From Rhizobium rhizoryzae (lineage in GTDB: Bacteria > Pseudomonadota > Alphaproteobacteria > Rhizobiales > Rhizobiaceae), in contig NZ_CP049249.1 in the NCBI RefSeq assembly GCF_011046895.1, positions 372,001-436,000 of the forward strand: DNA of 64,000 nucleotides, written 5' to 3'. The notes under the pieces are model-generated. The model was given only the letters and a program-made list of their open reading frames with translations, was not told where the DNA came from and did no database searches. The translations under genes and the position numbers were made by a program. Below are positions 1-8,063 of the stretch, piece after piece (the first letter of the stretch is position 1; each line of letters opens with the position of its first letter).

Positions 1-1
1 T

Positions 2-217
2 ACTGCCATGAACCTGCATGTCGTTGCGGCATCCAAGAACTGCCGCTGGTATGAGCGCGGTCTGCTGCATCCCTTCCTCGAATATGATGACGGGCACGAT
101 TACCTGAAATCACTCTCTGACCCGATGGACAGCGACGGCTTCGTTCACGTTCCCGATCGTCCGGGCCTGGGTGAGGACATCGATTTCGATTTTATCGCCA
201 ACAATCGCGTTCGCTGA
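2..217 (+). CDS. Enolase-superfamily (mandelate racemase/dehydratase-like) protein, 3' end only
   Basis: The reading frame is open from the first base, so the gene begins outside the window and only about 70 C-terminal residues are present. The tail has the layout of acid-sugar dehydratases and mandelate racemase-like enzymes: a WYERGLLHPFLEYDDG stretch followed by DGFVHVPDRPGLGEDID, where the VPDRPGLG element caps the barrel of this superfamily. These enzymes abstract a proton alpha to a carboxylate using Mg2+; the substrate cannot be read from the tail. The SGNH hydrolase gene starts 8 bases after its stop, suggesting an operon with a sugar-acid or ester catabolic role. Confidence 0.7.
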   Translation, partial: TAMNLHVVAASKNCRWYERGLLHPFLEYDDGHDYLKSLSDPMDSDGFVHVPDRPGLGEDIDFDFIANNRVR

Positions 218-225
218 GGTTGGCC

Positions 226-852
226 ATGAAAACAATCCTGGCCTTTGGTGATAGCCTGACCTGGGGTGCAGATCCCGTCAGTGGTTTGCGCCATCCCCCG
301 GAATTCCGCTGGCCGAACGTGCTGCAATCCAAGCTCGGCGCCGGAGTTGAGGTCGTCACCGAAGGACTTGGCGGACGCACTACCTGCTACGATGACCACG
401 CGGGTCCAGCCTGCCGCAATGGCGCCAAGGCGCTTCAAGTGGCACTTGCCAGCCATATGCCGCTGGATCTGGTGATCATCATGCTGGGTACCAACGACAT
501 CAAGCCAGCTCATGGAGGGCGGGCAGAAGCAGCCTATTCGGGACTGCGCAGGCTGGTGGAGATCGTCGAGACGTTTCCTTACAAGCCGCGCACGGCAAAG
601 CCGAAGGTGCTGATCGTTTCACCGCCGCCCTGTGTTGCGGGGCCGGGTGGGGTCCCCGCCGGTGGCAGAAGCATCGCAGAGTCCGAGCGCCTGATGCCCC
701 TGCTCCAGCAGGTGGCACGGGAAACCGGGGCGAGCTTCTTTGATGCGGGTTCAGTGATTTCAGCATCCGCTGCAGACGGGGTTCATCTGGATGGCCCGTC
801 TACCGCATGTCTGGGAGCGGCGCTGGCGGATGTCGTCCAGCCACTTTTGTAA
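226..852 (+). CDS. SGNH/GDSL-family hydrolase (arylesterase-like)
   Basis: This 208-residue protein is a complete small SGNH hydrolase. Block I is FGDSLTWG with the nucleophile Ser10, block III is GTND at residues 88-91 giving the oxyanion Asn, and block V is DGVHLD with the Asp184-His187 pair. It probably cleaves an ester or acyl group from a small substrate. There is no signal peptide, so it should act in the cytoplasm. The ATG at 226 is chosen because GAGG lies at 216-219; a TTG at 220 in the same frame is too close to that site. It follows the enolase-superfamily gene closely and precedes a family-5 solute-binding protein, which fits a catabolic operon. The natural substrate is unknown. 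Confidence 0.85.
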   Translation: MKTILAFGDSLTWGADPVSGLRHPPEFRWPNVLQSKLGAGVEVVTEGLGGRTTCYDDHAGPACRNGAKALQVALASHMPLDLVIIMLGTNDIKPAHGGRAEAAYSGLRRLVEIVETFPYKPRTAKPKVLIVSPPPCVAGPGGVPAGGRSIAESERLMPLLQQVARETGASFFDAGSVISASAADGVHLDGPSTACLGAALADVVQPLL

Positions 853-933
853 CTGCTGTCTTTCCCGTGGAGGAACGGGTGGACGGATCGTTTTGACATG
901 GCCCGCAGCGCATGCGGACAATTGGGAGGTAAC

Positions 934-2532
934 ATGAAACATTTCCTGGCAACTGCGGCGCTTGGTGCGCTTCTGCTCGGTGCGGCTCCGATTGCGGTTC
1001 TGGCGGAAACGCCCAAGGACCAATTGGTGGTCGCCACCACCATGAGCAATATTCTGACGCTTGATCCGGCGGCGATCACAGGCCGCGAAACGGTTCAGGT
1101 CCTGAACAACGTCTATGACACGCTCGTCATACTGTCGCCCGATGACCGTAGCGTAAAGCCACGGCTTGCAGAGCGCTGGGAGATTGCCGCAGATGGGCGC
1201 TCCATCCGGTTTCATCTGCGCAAGGACGCCAAGTTTGCATCCGGCAATCCGGTTACTGCTGCCGATGTTGCCTGGAGCCTCAAGCGTCTTCTCCAACGTA
1301 ATCTTGCGCAGTCCTCGTTCCTGAAAACGCGCGGTTTCAAGCTGGATCAGGCAGACAAGCTTTTCGTCGTCGAGAACGATCAGACCTTCGTCTTGAACCT
1401 GCCGCAGGCGGACGACCCTGAACTGCTGCTGATGATTCTGGCTCAGAACGGCCCTGGCTCCATCATCGACAGCAAGACGGCGTTGAAAAACGAGAAGGAC
1501 GGGGATCTGGGCGGCGCATGGTTGACGCTGAACTCCGCGGGCTCTGGCCCCTTTACCCTGACGCAGTGGAAGTCGAACGAGTACATTATTCTGACCCGCA
1601 ACGACGCCTATTGGGGCCAGAAGGCTGCAATGCGCCGCGTTCTCATGCGCCATCTGCCAGAATCGCAGTCCCAGCGTCTGATGCTGGAAAAGGGTGATAT
1701 CGACGTCGCCTATTCGCTTCAGGCGCCGGATCTTGCGGCACTGGACAAGGACAAGAACATCGTTATCCAGTCCACGCCCGGCTCCGGCTTCTACTACCTT
1801 GCCGTATCGATGAAAGATGAGCGGTTCGCCAACCGCAAAGTCCGGGAAGCGCTGCGCTATGTCATCGACTACAAGGGCATCAATGATGCGATCATGCCCT
1901 ATTACGGTACGCTACATCAGCGCTCCTTGAGCACGGGTGTCATGGGTTCGCTGCCGGATCAGGGTTACACGCTGGACATTCCGAAGGCGAAAGCGCTTCT
2001 GGCTGAAGCTGGCTACCCCAACGGCTTCCAGACAACCCTGCGTGTGCTGTCTGAGGACCCGTTCCTGAAGGCCGCAACGGCTATCCAAAACACGCTGGGT
2101 CAGGCAGGAATCAAGGCTGATATCATCAGCGGATCCGGTGACCAGATCTACGGCGCCATGCGCGACCGCAAGTTTGAACTGCTGGTCGGTCGTGGCGGTG
2201 GTGGCCAACAGCCGCACCCGGACAACAACCTCCGATCCATGGCCTATAACCCCAATAATTCCGACGAAGCCAAGCTGACGAACTATCAAAGCTGGCGCAC
2301 AAGCTTCTTCGATGAAAAGCTGAACAAGATGATCGAGGGGGCGCTTGTCGAACGGGACAAGGCAAAGCAGGCCAAGCTTTATGAAGAGCTTCAGGTCTAT
2401 ATGGACGAGCTCGTGATGCCGATCCAGCCATTCTCCGAAGTCATCGATACGTCCGCCTATCGCGCTGACGTGAAGGGAATGATTGTCAGCCCCTGGCTCT
2501 CGCGCTTCGAGGGTGTCACCAAAGCGAGATAA
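934..2532 (+). CDS. ABC transporter substrate-binding protein, family 5 (peptide/oligopeptide type)
   Basis: This 532-residue periplasmic binding protein has a Sec signal peptide (hydrophobic run ATAALGALLLGAAP, cleavage near VLAE), then the SBP_bac_5 fold typical of DppA/OppA/NikA. The frame extends upstream to 898, but the ATG at 934 is preceded by GGGAGGT at 924-930 and directly starts the signal peptide. Binding proteins of this family deliver peptides, opines, nickel or sugar oligomers to DppBCDF-type permeases, and such a set lies on the opposite strand at 3208-6713. The two are probably partners although not co-transcribed. The gene is followed by a strong intrinsic terminator. Confidence 0.88.
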   Translation: MKHFLATAALGALLLGAAPIAVLAETPKDQLVVATTMSNILTLDPAAITGRETVQVLNNVYDTLVILSPDDRSVKPRLAERWEIAADGRSIRFHLRKDAKFASGNPVTAADVAWSLKRLLQRNLAQSSFLKTRGFKLDQADKLFVVENDQTFVLNLPQADDPELLLMILAQNGPGSIIDSKTALKNEKDGDLGGAWLTLNSAGSGPFTLTQWKSNEYIILTRNDAYWGQKAAMRRVLMRHLPESQSQRLMLEKGDIDVAYSLQAPDLAALDKDKNIVIQSTPGSGFYYLAVSMKDERFANRKVREALRYVIDYKGINDAIMPYYGTLHQRSLSTGVMGSLPDQGYTLDIPKAKALLAEAGYPNGFQTTLRVLSEDPFLKAATAIQNTLGQAGIKADIISGSGDQIYGAMRDRKFELLVGRGGGGQQPHPDNNLRSMAYNPNNSDEAKLTNYQSWRTSFFDEKLNKMIEGALVERDKAKQAKLYEELQVYMDELVMPIQPFSEVIDTSAYRADVKGMIVSPWLSRFEGVTKAR

Positions 2533-2564
2533 CCCGCCTGTAACCTCCTCCCGGGCGGACATCG

Positions 2565-2592
2565 AGGGAGCACGTGGTGACACGTGCTCCCT
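2565..2592 (+). terminator. Intrinsic terminator after the family-5 binding protein gene
   Basis: GGGAGCACGTG (2566-2576) and CACGTGCTCCC (2581-2591) form a perfect 11-bp stem around a GTGA loop. An extra A-T pair closes the base and TTT follows. It sits 33 bases after the stop codon at 2532 and ends the upstream operon. Confidence 0.85.
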
Positions 2593-2656
2593 TTCGCGTT
2601 CAATATGACCTTCTCTTGCTATAGTCTGTGGCGACCGGAATGGAGACCAGAACCGC

Positions 2657-3184
2657 ATGCCGCATATCCCGATGATCGATTACGCCACTGCACCGGACCA
2701 CATTCGGGAAGCGCATGATGAGGAAATCAGGCTTCGCGGGCGCATGACCAACATGAAGCGAACGCTTCTCCATTCACCACAGGCACACCGGATTTATGCA
2801 GAATGGTTCACCTTGCGGGAGGAGCTTCTGCCAGCGGTGGATGATCGCGCGATACAGGTGTTCTGCAAGGCCATTTCCGAAGAAGTCGGCTCAAAAATAG
2901 CCGTCACTTTCTTCCGGCGCGCGCTCATCCAGTCGGGTGCCGATCCCGATGCGCTGGAATTGCGCGAAGAGGATCGCTTACTCAATGACTTCGGGCGGGC
3001 AATCGTGCGTAACTCGAAGGACATTCCGCCGGATATCTGGGCCGCTCTCAAGATCCGATACCAGAACAAGACGCTAGTCGACCTTGTTGCGCTGGCTGGC
3101 ATCATGCTGGCGACGGCTGTCTTCAATAATGTCGTGGAAGTTCCGTTCGATGCCGAACTGGAACCCTTTGCAGCGCCGGATTGA
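2657..3184 (+). CDS. AhpD-like / carboxymuconolactone decarboxylase-like protein
   Basis: This 175-residue, largely helical, soluble protein resembles the AhpD-like superfamily in its MIDYATAP-type N terminus and the later segment VDLVALAGIMLATAVFNNVVEVPFD, the substrate-pocket helix region. The CxxC pair that gives AhpD its disulfide reductase activity is absent; only one Cys (IQVFCKAISEE) is visible. It therefore belongs with the decarboxylase or function-unknown branch. It has its own upstream region of 65 bases after the terminator, and its stop converges on the reverse-strand ABC operon. Substrate and partner are unknown. Confidence 0.55.
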   Translation: MPHIPMIDYATAPDHIREAHDEEIRLRGRMTNMKRTLLHSPQAHRIYAEWFTLREELLPAVDDRAIQVFCKAISEEVGSKIAVTFFRRALIQSGADPDALELREEDRLLNDFGRAIVRNSKDIPPDIWAALKIRYQNKTLVDLVALAGIMLATAVFNNVVEVPFDAELEPFAAPD

Positions 3185-3207
3185 AACGAAATCAGAAGGG
3201 CAGGGGC

Positions 3208-3969
3208 TTAGGCCCGCCCCTCATAGGCAAGGGAGGCCCCAACCAGTTCGCGAGCATAGGGATGGGTTGCGCGATTTTCCGCAATCGCGTCCCGCGGCAG
3301 GATTTCCGTCACCTCACCCTTCAGCATGACTGCAAAGCGGTCACACATATGGTCGACGACGGCCAGATCATGCGTGACCATGATGTAGGTAAAGCCGCGT
3401 TCCTTCTGCAGACGCTGCAGCAGATTGAGGATTTCTGCCTGCACGGAAACATCCAGCGCCGAGGTCGGCTCATCCAGCAGCAGCAGGGAGGGTTCAAGGA
3501 TCAGGGCACGCGCAATGGCAACACGTTGCCGCTGGCCGCCCGAGAGTTGATGGGGGAAACGGTCGAGGAACGCGATCGGCAAACCGACATCCGTGATTGC
3601 CTTGCGCATGCGCTCTTCACGGTCACCAAGCTTGTGAATGACGAGCGGTTCGTGCAGCACGGTGCGGACCGATTGGCGCGGATGGAGCGACCCGTAGGGA
3701 TCCTGAAACACCATCTGCAACATGCGGCATCGCTGGATAAGCGGGATATCTCTGACCGATCGACCGTCGATCAGAATCTCACCTTTCCAGAAATCGGTGA
3801 GCATGCTGATGCAGCGGAGAACGGTGGATTTTCCAGACCCGGATTCGCCCACAAGGCCGAAACATTCGCCCGGGTTTACGCTGAACGAGACATCCGGCAG
3901 AACCTTGACGGCAGCAGGACCATCGCCGAACGAGATCGAAAGATTTTTGACGTCGACAGTAACGGACAT
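3208..3969 (-). CDS. Peptide-type ABC transporter ATP-binding protein (DppF/OppF-like)
   Basis: This 253-residue ATPase has Walker A (GESGSGKST), the signature LSGGQRQR, Walker B ([12 protein letters not shown]) and the His switch (THDLAVV). It energises import through the neighbouring permeases. The start is MSVTVDVKN, whose ATG shares one base with the TGA of the upstream ATPase (TGATG at 3967-3971), a sign of translational coupling; the longer frame to 3990 would overlap that gene. It is the last gene of the reverse-strand regulator-cupin-transporter series. Unlike canonical DppF it ends soon after the helical region, without a long oligopeptide-binding C-terminal extension. Confidence 0.9.
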   Translation of the reverse strand: MSVTVDVKNLSISFGDGPAAVKVLPDVSFSVNPGECFGLVGESGSGKSTVLRCISMLTDFWKGEILIDGRSVRDIPLIQRCRMLQMVFQDPYGSLHPRQSVRTVLHEPLVIHKLGDREERMRKAITDVGLPIAFLDRFPHQLSGGQRQRVAIARALILEPSLLLLDEPTSALDVSVQAEILNLLQRLQKERGFTYIMVTHDLAVVDHMCDRFAVMLKGEVTEILPRDAIAENRATHPYARELVGASLAYEGRA

Positions 3970-4802
3970 CAGGCCTTTTCCTCCAGCCATTCCGGTTTGC
4001 GATCAAGCACGGCCAGGGGCTTGCGCGGGCCGCCTATGCGCGGCTGCGCCGCAAGAAGGCCTTGAGTGTAGGGATGTTGCGCGTGCTCAAGTTCACTTGC
4101 CTTCAGGCTTTCCACGACACGTCCCGCATACATGATGAGGACGCGATCACAGAAGTTGCGTACGAGATTGAGATCGTGGCTGATCATGATCAGGCCGATG
4201 CCTCGGTCGCGTACCAGGCCGTCCAGAATATCGAGAACCTGAAGCCGGACGGTCACGTCCAATGCCGATGTAGGCTCATCGGCAATGACCAGATCAGGAT
4301 CCGCCAACAACATCATGGCAATCATGACGCGTTGGCCCATGCCGCCGGAAATTTCATGCGGATATTGTTGGAAGACGCGTTCGGCATCCCGGATCTTGAC
4401 TGCCTCCAGCATCGCGATTGCCTTGTCCCGTGCCTCGCTGCGAGTACACCGAAAATGTCTGAGATAGGTTTCAGCCACCTGATCGCCGACGCGACGGATA
4501 GGATTGAGCGAGAACTTCGGATCCTGCAGGATCATCGACATGCGCCGCCCGCGAACCTTGAGCATTTCCTTCTCCGAAAGCTGCAAGAGATCCAGTTCCT
4601 CGAAGCGTAAACGGTCGGCCGTGATTGTTGCGCCGGGCAGAAGCCTGAGCAGCGCCCGGCCGACCGTCGATTTGCCCGAGCCGGATTCGCCGACAATGCC
4701 AAGCCGCTCTCGTCCGAGCGTGAAGGAAACACCACGTACCGCTTCGGTTTCCGCGCCTGCATAGCGGATCCGCAGATTTTCCACGTCCAATACGGTGTTC
4801 AT
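3969..4802 (-). CDS. Peptide-type ABC transporter ATP-binding protein (DppD/OppD-like)
   Basis: This 277-residue ATPase is the partner of the ATPase encoded next to it. It has Walker A (GESGSGKST), signature ISGGMGQRV, Walker B ([12 protein letters not shown]) and the switch ISHDLNLV. The N-terminal stretch LRIRYAGAETEAVRGVSF is typical of OppD/DppD. It starts 5 bases after the permease stop and overlaps the next gene by one base. Two different ATPases plus two permeases is the standard layout of family-5 importers. The substrate is probably the ligand of the family-5 binding protein at 934-2532. Confidence 0.9.
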   Translation of the reverse strand: MNTVLDVENLRIRYAGAETEAVRGVSFTLGRERLGIVGESGSGKSTVGRALLRLLPGATITADRLRFEELDLLQLSEKEMLKVRGRRMSMILQDPKFSLNPIRRVGDQVAETYLRHFRCTRSEARDKAIAMLEAVKIRDAERVFQQYPHEISGGMGQRVMIAMMLLADPDLVIADEPTSALDVTVRLQVLDILDGLVRDRGIGLIMISHDLNLVRNFCDRVLIMYAGRVVESLKASELEHAQHPYTQGLLAAQPRIGGPRKPLAVLDRKPEWLEEKA

Positions 4803-4806
4803 GGAT

Positions 4807-5691
4807 CTATCTCCGGTTCATCTGCTTGGGATCCAGCGCATCGCGCAGCCCATCGCCCAGAAGGTTGAAGGCAAGGCTGACACACAAGATGGCGAGGCCC
4901 GGGAAGGTGACGAGCCACCAGTTATCCAGCATGTAGCGACGGCCTGTTGCGATCATGGCGCCCCATTCTGGCATCGGCGGTTGGGCGCCGAGCCCCAGAA
5001 AGCCCAGGCCTGCAGCCGTCAGAATGACAGTCGCCATGTTCAGCGTCAGTCGAATAAGCACCGATGGCAGACACATGGGCATGATGGATTTCACGATGAT
5101 CCTCATAGGCGAGGCACCCTGAAGCCGCGCAGCCGCAATGTAGTCCGCCTTTCGGAAGGTCATCGCTTCAGCGCGGGCAAGACGCGCAATCGGCGGCCAT
5201 GAGGTCAAGGCAATTGCGATAATGGCATTATTCAAACTTGGGCCAAGCGCTGCGACGAAAGCGAGCGACAGGATAAGGCTCGGGAAAGACAAGAAGATGT
5301 CGGTGATCCGCATCATCACGGTGTCGAACTTTCCGCCGAGATAGCCGGAAGCTGCGCCGATAAGCAGGCCGATGGGGCCGACGATGATCGAAACAAGGAA
5401 GATGATGGTGAGCGTTATCCGTGCGCCAAAGATGAGGCGGCTGAAGATATCGCGTCCCAGTTCGTCCGTGCCGAACAGATGGCCGTTGCCGGGTGCCTTG
5501 AGCGTATTCGCCAGGTTCTGGACATAAGGGTCATGCGTGGCAATGATCGGTGCAAACACCGCGGCTAGGATGAGCACAGATATGACAAACAGACCAAAGG
5601 CCGAGGTGGGACTGCGCACCAGGAAGCGCAATATATTTCTGAGCGCATTCAGCCATTCAGGCATACGAAGCGATTGTGTGGAGGCACTCAT
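4807..5691 (-). CDS. Peptide-type ABC transporter permease (DppC/OppC-like)
   Basis: This 294-residue inner-membrane permease has a cytoplasmic N terminus, a first hydrophobic segment (FGLFVISVLILAAVFAP), the OppC_N-type region ATHDPYVQNLANTL, the GTDELGRDIFSRL motif characteristic of DppC/OppC, and the EAA loop (ARAEAMTFRKADYIAAARLQG). Its ATG shares one base with the TGA of the partner permease gene (TGATG at 5689-5693). It forms the translocation channel with that partner. Confidence 0.9.
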   Translation of the reverse strand: MSASTQSLRMPEWLNALRNILRFLVRSPTSAFGLFVISVLILAAVFAPIIATHDPYVQNLANTLKAPGNGHLFGTDELGRDIFSRLIFGARITLTIIFLVSIIVGPIGLLIGAASGYLGGKFDTVMMRITDIFLSFPSLILSLAFVAALGPSLNNAIIAIALTSWPPIARLARAEAMTFRKADYIAAARLQGASPMRIIVKSIMPMCLPSVLIRLTLNMATVILTAAGLGFLGLGAQPPMPEWGAMIATGRRYMLDNWWLVTFPGLAILCVSLAFNLLGDGLRDALDPKQMNRR

Positions 5692-6713
5692 CAGCGGGTT
5701 CTCGGATCAAAGACGCGGTATAGGATATCGGCGAGCAGATTGAGGCCGATGAAGATGACACCGACAATCAGAACGCAGGTCATTACAGCGTTCATGTCGC
5801 CAATGATCAGGTTGCTGGTCAGGTATTGGCCGAAGCCCGGCCAGGCGAAGACAGTTTCGATCAGCACAGCGCCTTCCAGTAGCGAACCATAGGCCAGGGC
5901 AATGATTGTGACCAATTGAACCCGAATATTCCCGAAGGCATGCAGCCAGATCGTTTGCGCTTGCGAAAGGCCTTTGACGCGCGCCGTAGTGACGTATTCC
6001 TGTCCAAGCTGATCCAGCATGAAACTTCGAGTCATGCGGGTGATGTAGGCTGCCGACGAATAACCAAGCAGCGACGCTGGCAGGATGAGATGGTTCAAGG
6101 CGGACCAGAAGACATCCATTTCACCGGCAAGCAGACTGTCAATCAGCAGGAAGCCCGTGCGATCCTCGACAAGACCGATGTAGAACTGGTCCATACGACC
6201 GCTACCACCGACGAGGCCCAGGTGAGCGTAGAAGATGATCAGCGCAATCATGCCGGTCCAGAAGATGGGCATTGAATGCCCCATCAGGCTCACGACGCGG
6301 ATTGCATGGTCCGGCCAGCGATCTTTTTTGACTGCCGCGAGAACTCCCATCGGTACACCCAGCGCCGCGCCGATGATGATGGCGAAGGTCGCAAGCTCGA
6401 TGGTGGCGGGCATCACATGAATGATGTCCTGAATGACCGGCTGACCTGTTCGGATGGAGGTGCCGAAATTGCCGGAAAAGATATCTCTCAGATAATAGAT
6501 GAACTGCTCCCAAAGCGGCCGGTCAAAACCGAGCGACCGATAGACCTGCTCGTAGGTCTCCCGGGTGGCATCTTCACCGACAATGGCGCGGACTGGATCA
6601 GCCGGCATGAGCCGGCCGATGAAAAAGGTCAGCATCAACAGGCCAAGCAGGGTGACTGCAATGCTGCCGATCTGACCCGCAGCGCCGGTAAGGCGCGGGC
6701 GATTGAATGACAT
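5691..6713 (-). CDS. Peptide-type ABC transporter permease (DppB/OppB-like)
   Basis: This 340-residue permease has the DppB/OppB hallmarks: an N-terminal membrane helix (IAVTLLGLLMLTFFIGRLMPADPVR), the segment RSLGFDRPLWEQFIYYLRDIFSGNFGTS, and the EAA loop (YVTTARVKGLSQAQTIWLHAFGN). The start MSFNRPRL at 6713 is chosen because GGAGG lies just upstream on the coding strand; the open frame to 6752 has no such signal. It is the first permease gene of the operon, about 115 bases after the cupin gene, with a hairpin between them. Confidence 0.9.
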   Translation of the reverse strand: MSFNRPRLTGAAGQIGSIAVTLLGLLMLTFFIGRLMPADPVRAIVGEDATRETYEQVYRSLGFDRPLWEQFIYYLRDIFSGNFGTSIRTGQPVIQDIIHVMPATIELATFAIIIGAALGVPMGVLAAVKKDRWPDHAIRVVSLMGHSMPIFWTGMIALIIFYAHLGLVGGSGRMDQFYIGLVEDRTGFLLIDSLLAGEMDVFWSALNHLILPASLLGYSSAAYITRMTRSFMLDQLGQEYVTTARVKGLSQAQTIWLHAFGNIRVQLVTIIALAYGSLLEGAVLIETVFAWPGFGQYLTSNLIIGDMNAVMTCVLIVGVIFIGLNLLADILYRVFDPRTR

Positions 6714-6761
6714 TCTTCCTCCAGACGGCCTCCGCGCTCCGTCGGGGGCCATATCCTGTCA

Positions 6762-6783
6762 GACAGGTTTGATTGAACCTGTC
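6762..6783 (-). repeat. Stem-loop between cupin and permease genes
   Basis: GACAGGTT (6762-6769) and AACCTGTC (6776-6783) are perfect inverted 8-base arms around 6 bases. A second overlapping palindrome, CCTGTC-A-GACAGG, occupies 6755-6767. There is no T-run, so a processing, attenuation or operator site is more likely than a full terminator. Confidence 0.5.
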
Positions 6784-6829
6784 ACAGGAGGGGCATCATG
6801 TCAAGCGAGCCTTAGAGGTCTCGCAAATG

Positions 6830-7150
6830 TCAGACAGACAGAAAATCGTCGCGCCGCGGGGTGAAGCAATCGATGAGTTCACCTTGCTCAAGACACTGGC
6901 ATCCGTGTTCAACATTGCCGGGGATGACAAGACTGTCACCCGGATTGAGGAGAATGGCTTCACCGTCACGGAAGAAGCGGAATTTTCCGCTCGCGACATA
7001 GGTGGACTGGACATGTGGATGACTGTGCAACTTGCCTTCAGCGCCCTGGTCAAAACGGAACGAGACCACCATCAGTTCAGCGTTTTCGGACAGCACGCGA
7101 CGCGTGACGCCGGGATCGGGATAGGCAGCTGGAAATACGGGCAGGGACAT
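6830..7150 (-). CDS. Small single-domain cupin
   Basis: This 106-residue single cupin resembles the KdgF-like/DUF-type mini-cupins found in sugar-acid operons. Cupin motif 1 reads GKLHSHPHVQSTYVASGKFRF with the metal-binding His residues, and motif 2 reads PGDSLVIPGNVEHGC with the final His. Such proteins often ring-open or isomerise unsaturated uronates, but the activity here is not proven. The ATG at 7150 follows TGAGG; an in-frame TTG at 7165 is the alternative. It sits between the GntR regulator and the ABC permease gene in the same direction, so it is probably part of the regulated catabolic unit. Confidence 0.75.
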   Translation of the reverse strand: MSLPVFPAAYPDPGVTRRVLSENAELMVVSFRFDQGAEGKLHSHPHVQSTYVASGKFRFFRDGEAILLNPGDSLVIPGNVEHGCQCLEQGELIDCFTPRRDDFLSV

Positions 7151-7163
7151 GGATACCTCAATC

Positions 7164-7185
7164 AAGTTATGGTCAACTTACCATA
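7164..7185. promoter_or_regulatory. Candidate GntR-type operator
   Basis: Two overlapping inverted repeats occupy the gap between the GntR gene stop and the cupin start: AAGTT-N6-AACTT (7164-7179) and TATGGT-N6-ACCATA (7168-7185). GntR regulators bind short dyads, so the adjacent regulator is the natural candidate. There is no experimental support. Confidence 0.4.
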
Positions 7186-7212
7186 CATGCCCGTTATCCT
7201 GTGTGACAAGCT

Positions 7213-7965
7213 CTATTGCCGAACCTCGGCGTGCGCACTTGTCTGCGAACGCAGCAGAGCCCGGTATCGTTCAAGACTGCCCTTGAGGTGAGCGCGCATA
7301 TGAGCCCGCGCTGCTTCAGGGTCGCCCTCGATGATTGCATCGACGATCATTGCATGCTCCTGCTGGAGATGCTGATTGTAATCCTTTGGCCTTGCTCCAG
7401 GAGGAGAACCCTGCAAATCGCCACGGGGTATGATTCCCGTACGGATCAATTGAAGGAATTCCGGGAAACGCCTGTTCTGGGTTGCCTGTGCAATCGCCAT
7501 ATGGAAGTTGAAATCGGCATCACGGGTCGGGGCGCCGGAACCCAGGCACTCACCGACAATGCGATGCACCTCCACAATGTCTTCAATCTGCGTAGCGGAG
7601 CGTCTGGACGCAGCAAGCGCCGCGGCCTCGACCTCGAAGACTGTGCGCAATTCCAGAAGTTCGATCACCGATGAAATCCGCTCAGTGGTCAGATCGTGGA
7701 AGGGTTGTTCAACAACAGGAGCAGCGGCAAGGGCGAAAACTCCGGCACCTTTGCGTGCCTCCACCAAACCATCGGCGCGCAAGATCGCGATAGCTTCGCG
7801 TACAACGGTTCGGCTGACAGAATACTCCCGCGTGAGCGTGCTCTCACTTGGGAGACGGTCCCCTGCGCGAAACACGCCGTTCACGAGATCGCGGCGCAGC
7901 GCTGAACTGATCCGGAACGCCAGAGATTTGTTCTGCGCTTCCGCAGGCATTGCTTCCAGATCCAT
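7213..7965 (-). CDS. GntR-family transcriptional regulator (FadR subfamily)
   Basis: This 250-residue regulator has an N-terminal winged helix (residues about 15-85) with the GntR signature GDRLPSESTLTREYSVSRTVVREAIAIL, followed by a helical FCD ligand-binding domain. The FCD part shows the expected acid and His metal or ligand residues (DADFNFHMAIAQAT and later HAMIVDAIIEGD). FadR-type members usually sense an organic acid and repress a catabolic operon. It lies directly upstream of the cupin and dppBCDF-type genes on the same strand, so these are its likely targets, together with its own gene. Confidence 0.88.
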   Translation of the reverse strand: MDLEAMPAEAQNKSLAFRISSALRRDLVNGVFRAGDRLPSESTLTREYSVSRTVVREAIAILRADGLVEARKGAGVFALAAAPVVEQPFHDLTTERISSVIELLELRTVFEVEAAALAASRRSATQIEDIVEVHRIVGECLGSGAPTRDADFNFHMAIAQATQNRRFPEFLQLIRTGIIPRGDLQGSPPGARPKDYNQHLQQEHAMIVDAIIEGDPEAARAHMRAHLKGSLERYRALLRSQTSAHAEVRQ

Positions 7966-8063
7966 CGGCTTCCCCTTCCGGCGCGTACTTGTCAGGCATG
8001 TTTACGCGAGGAGGGCACGGCTGCCAAGATGCAGGGCCGGATAAGATGTACGGAGGCGAGGCT

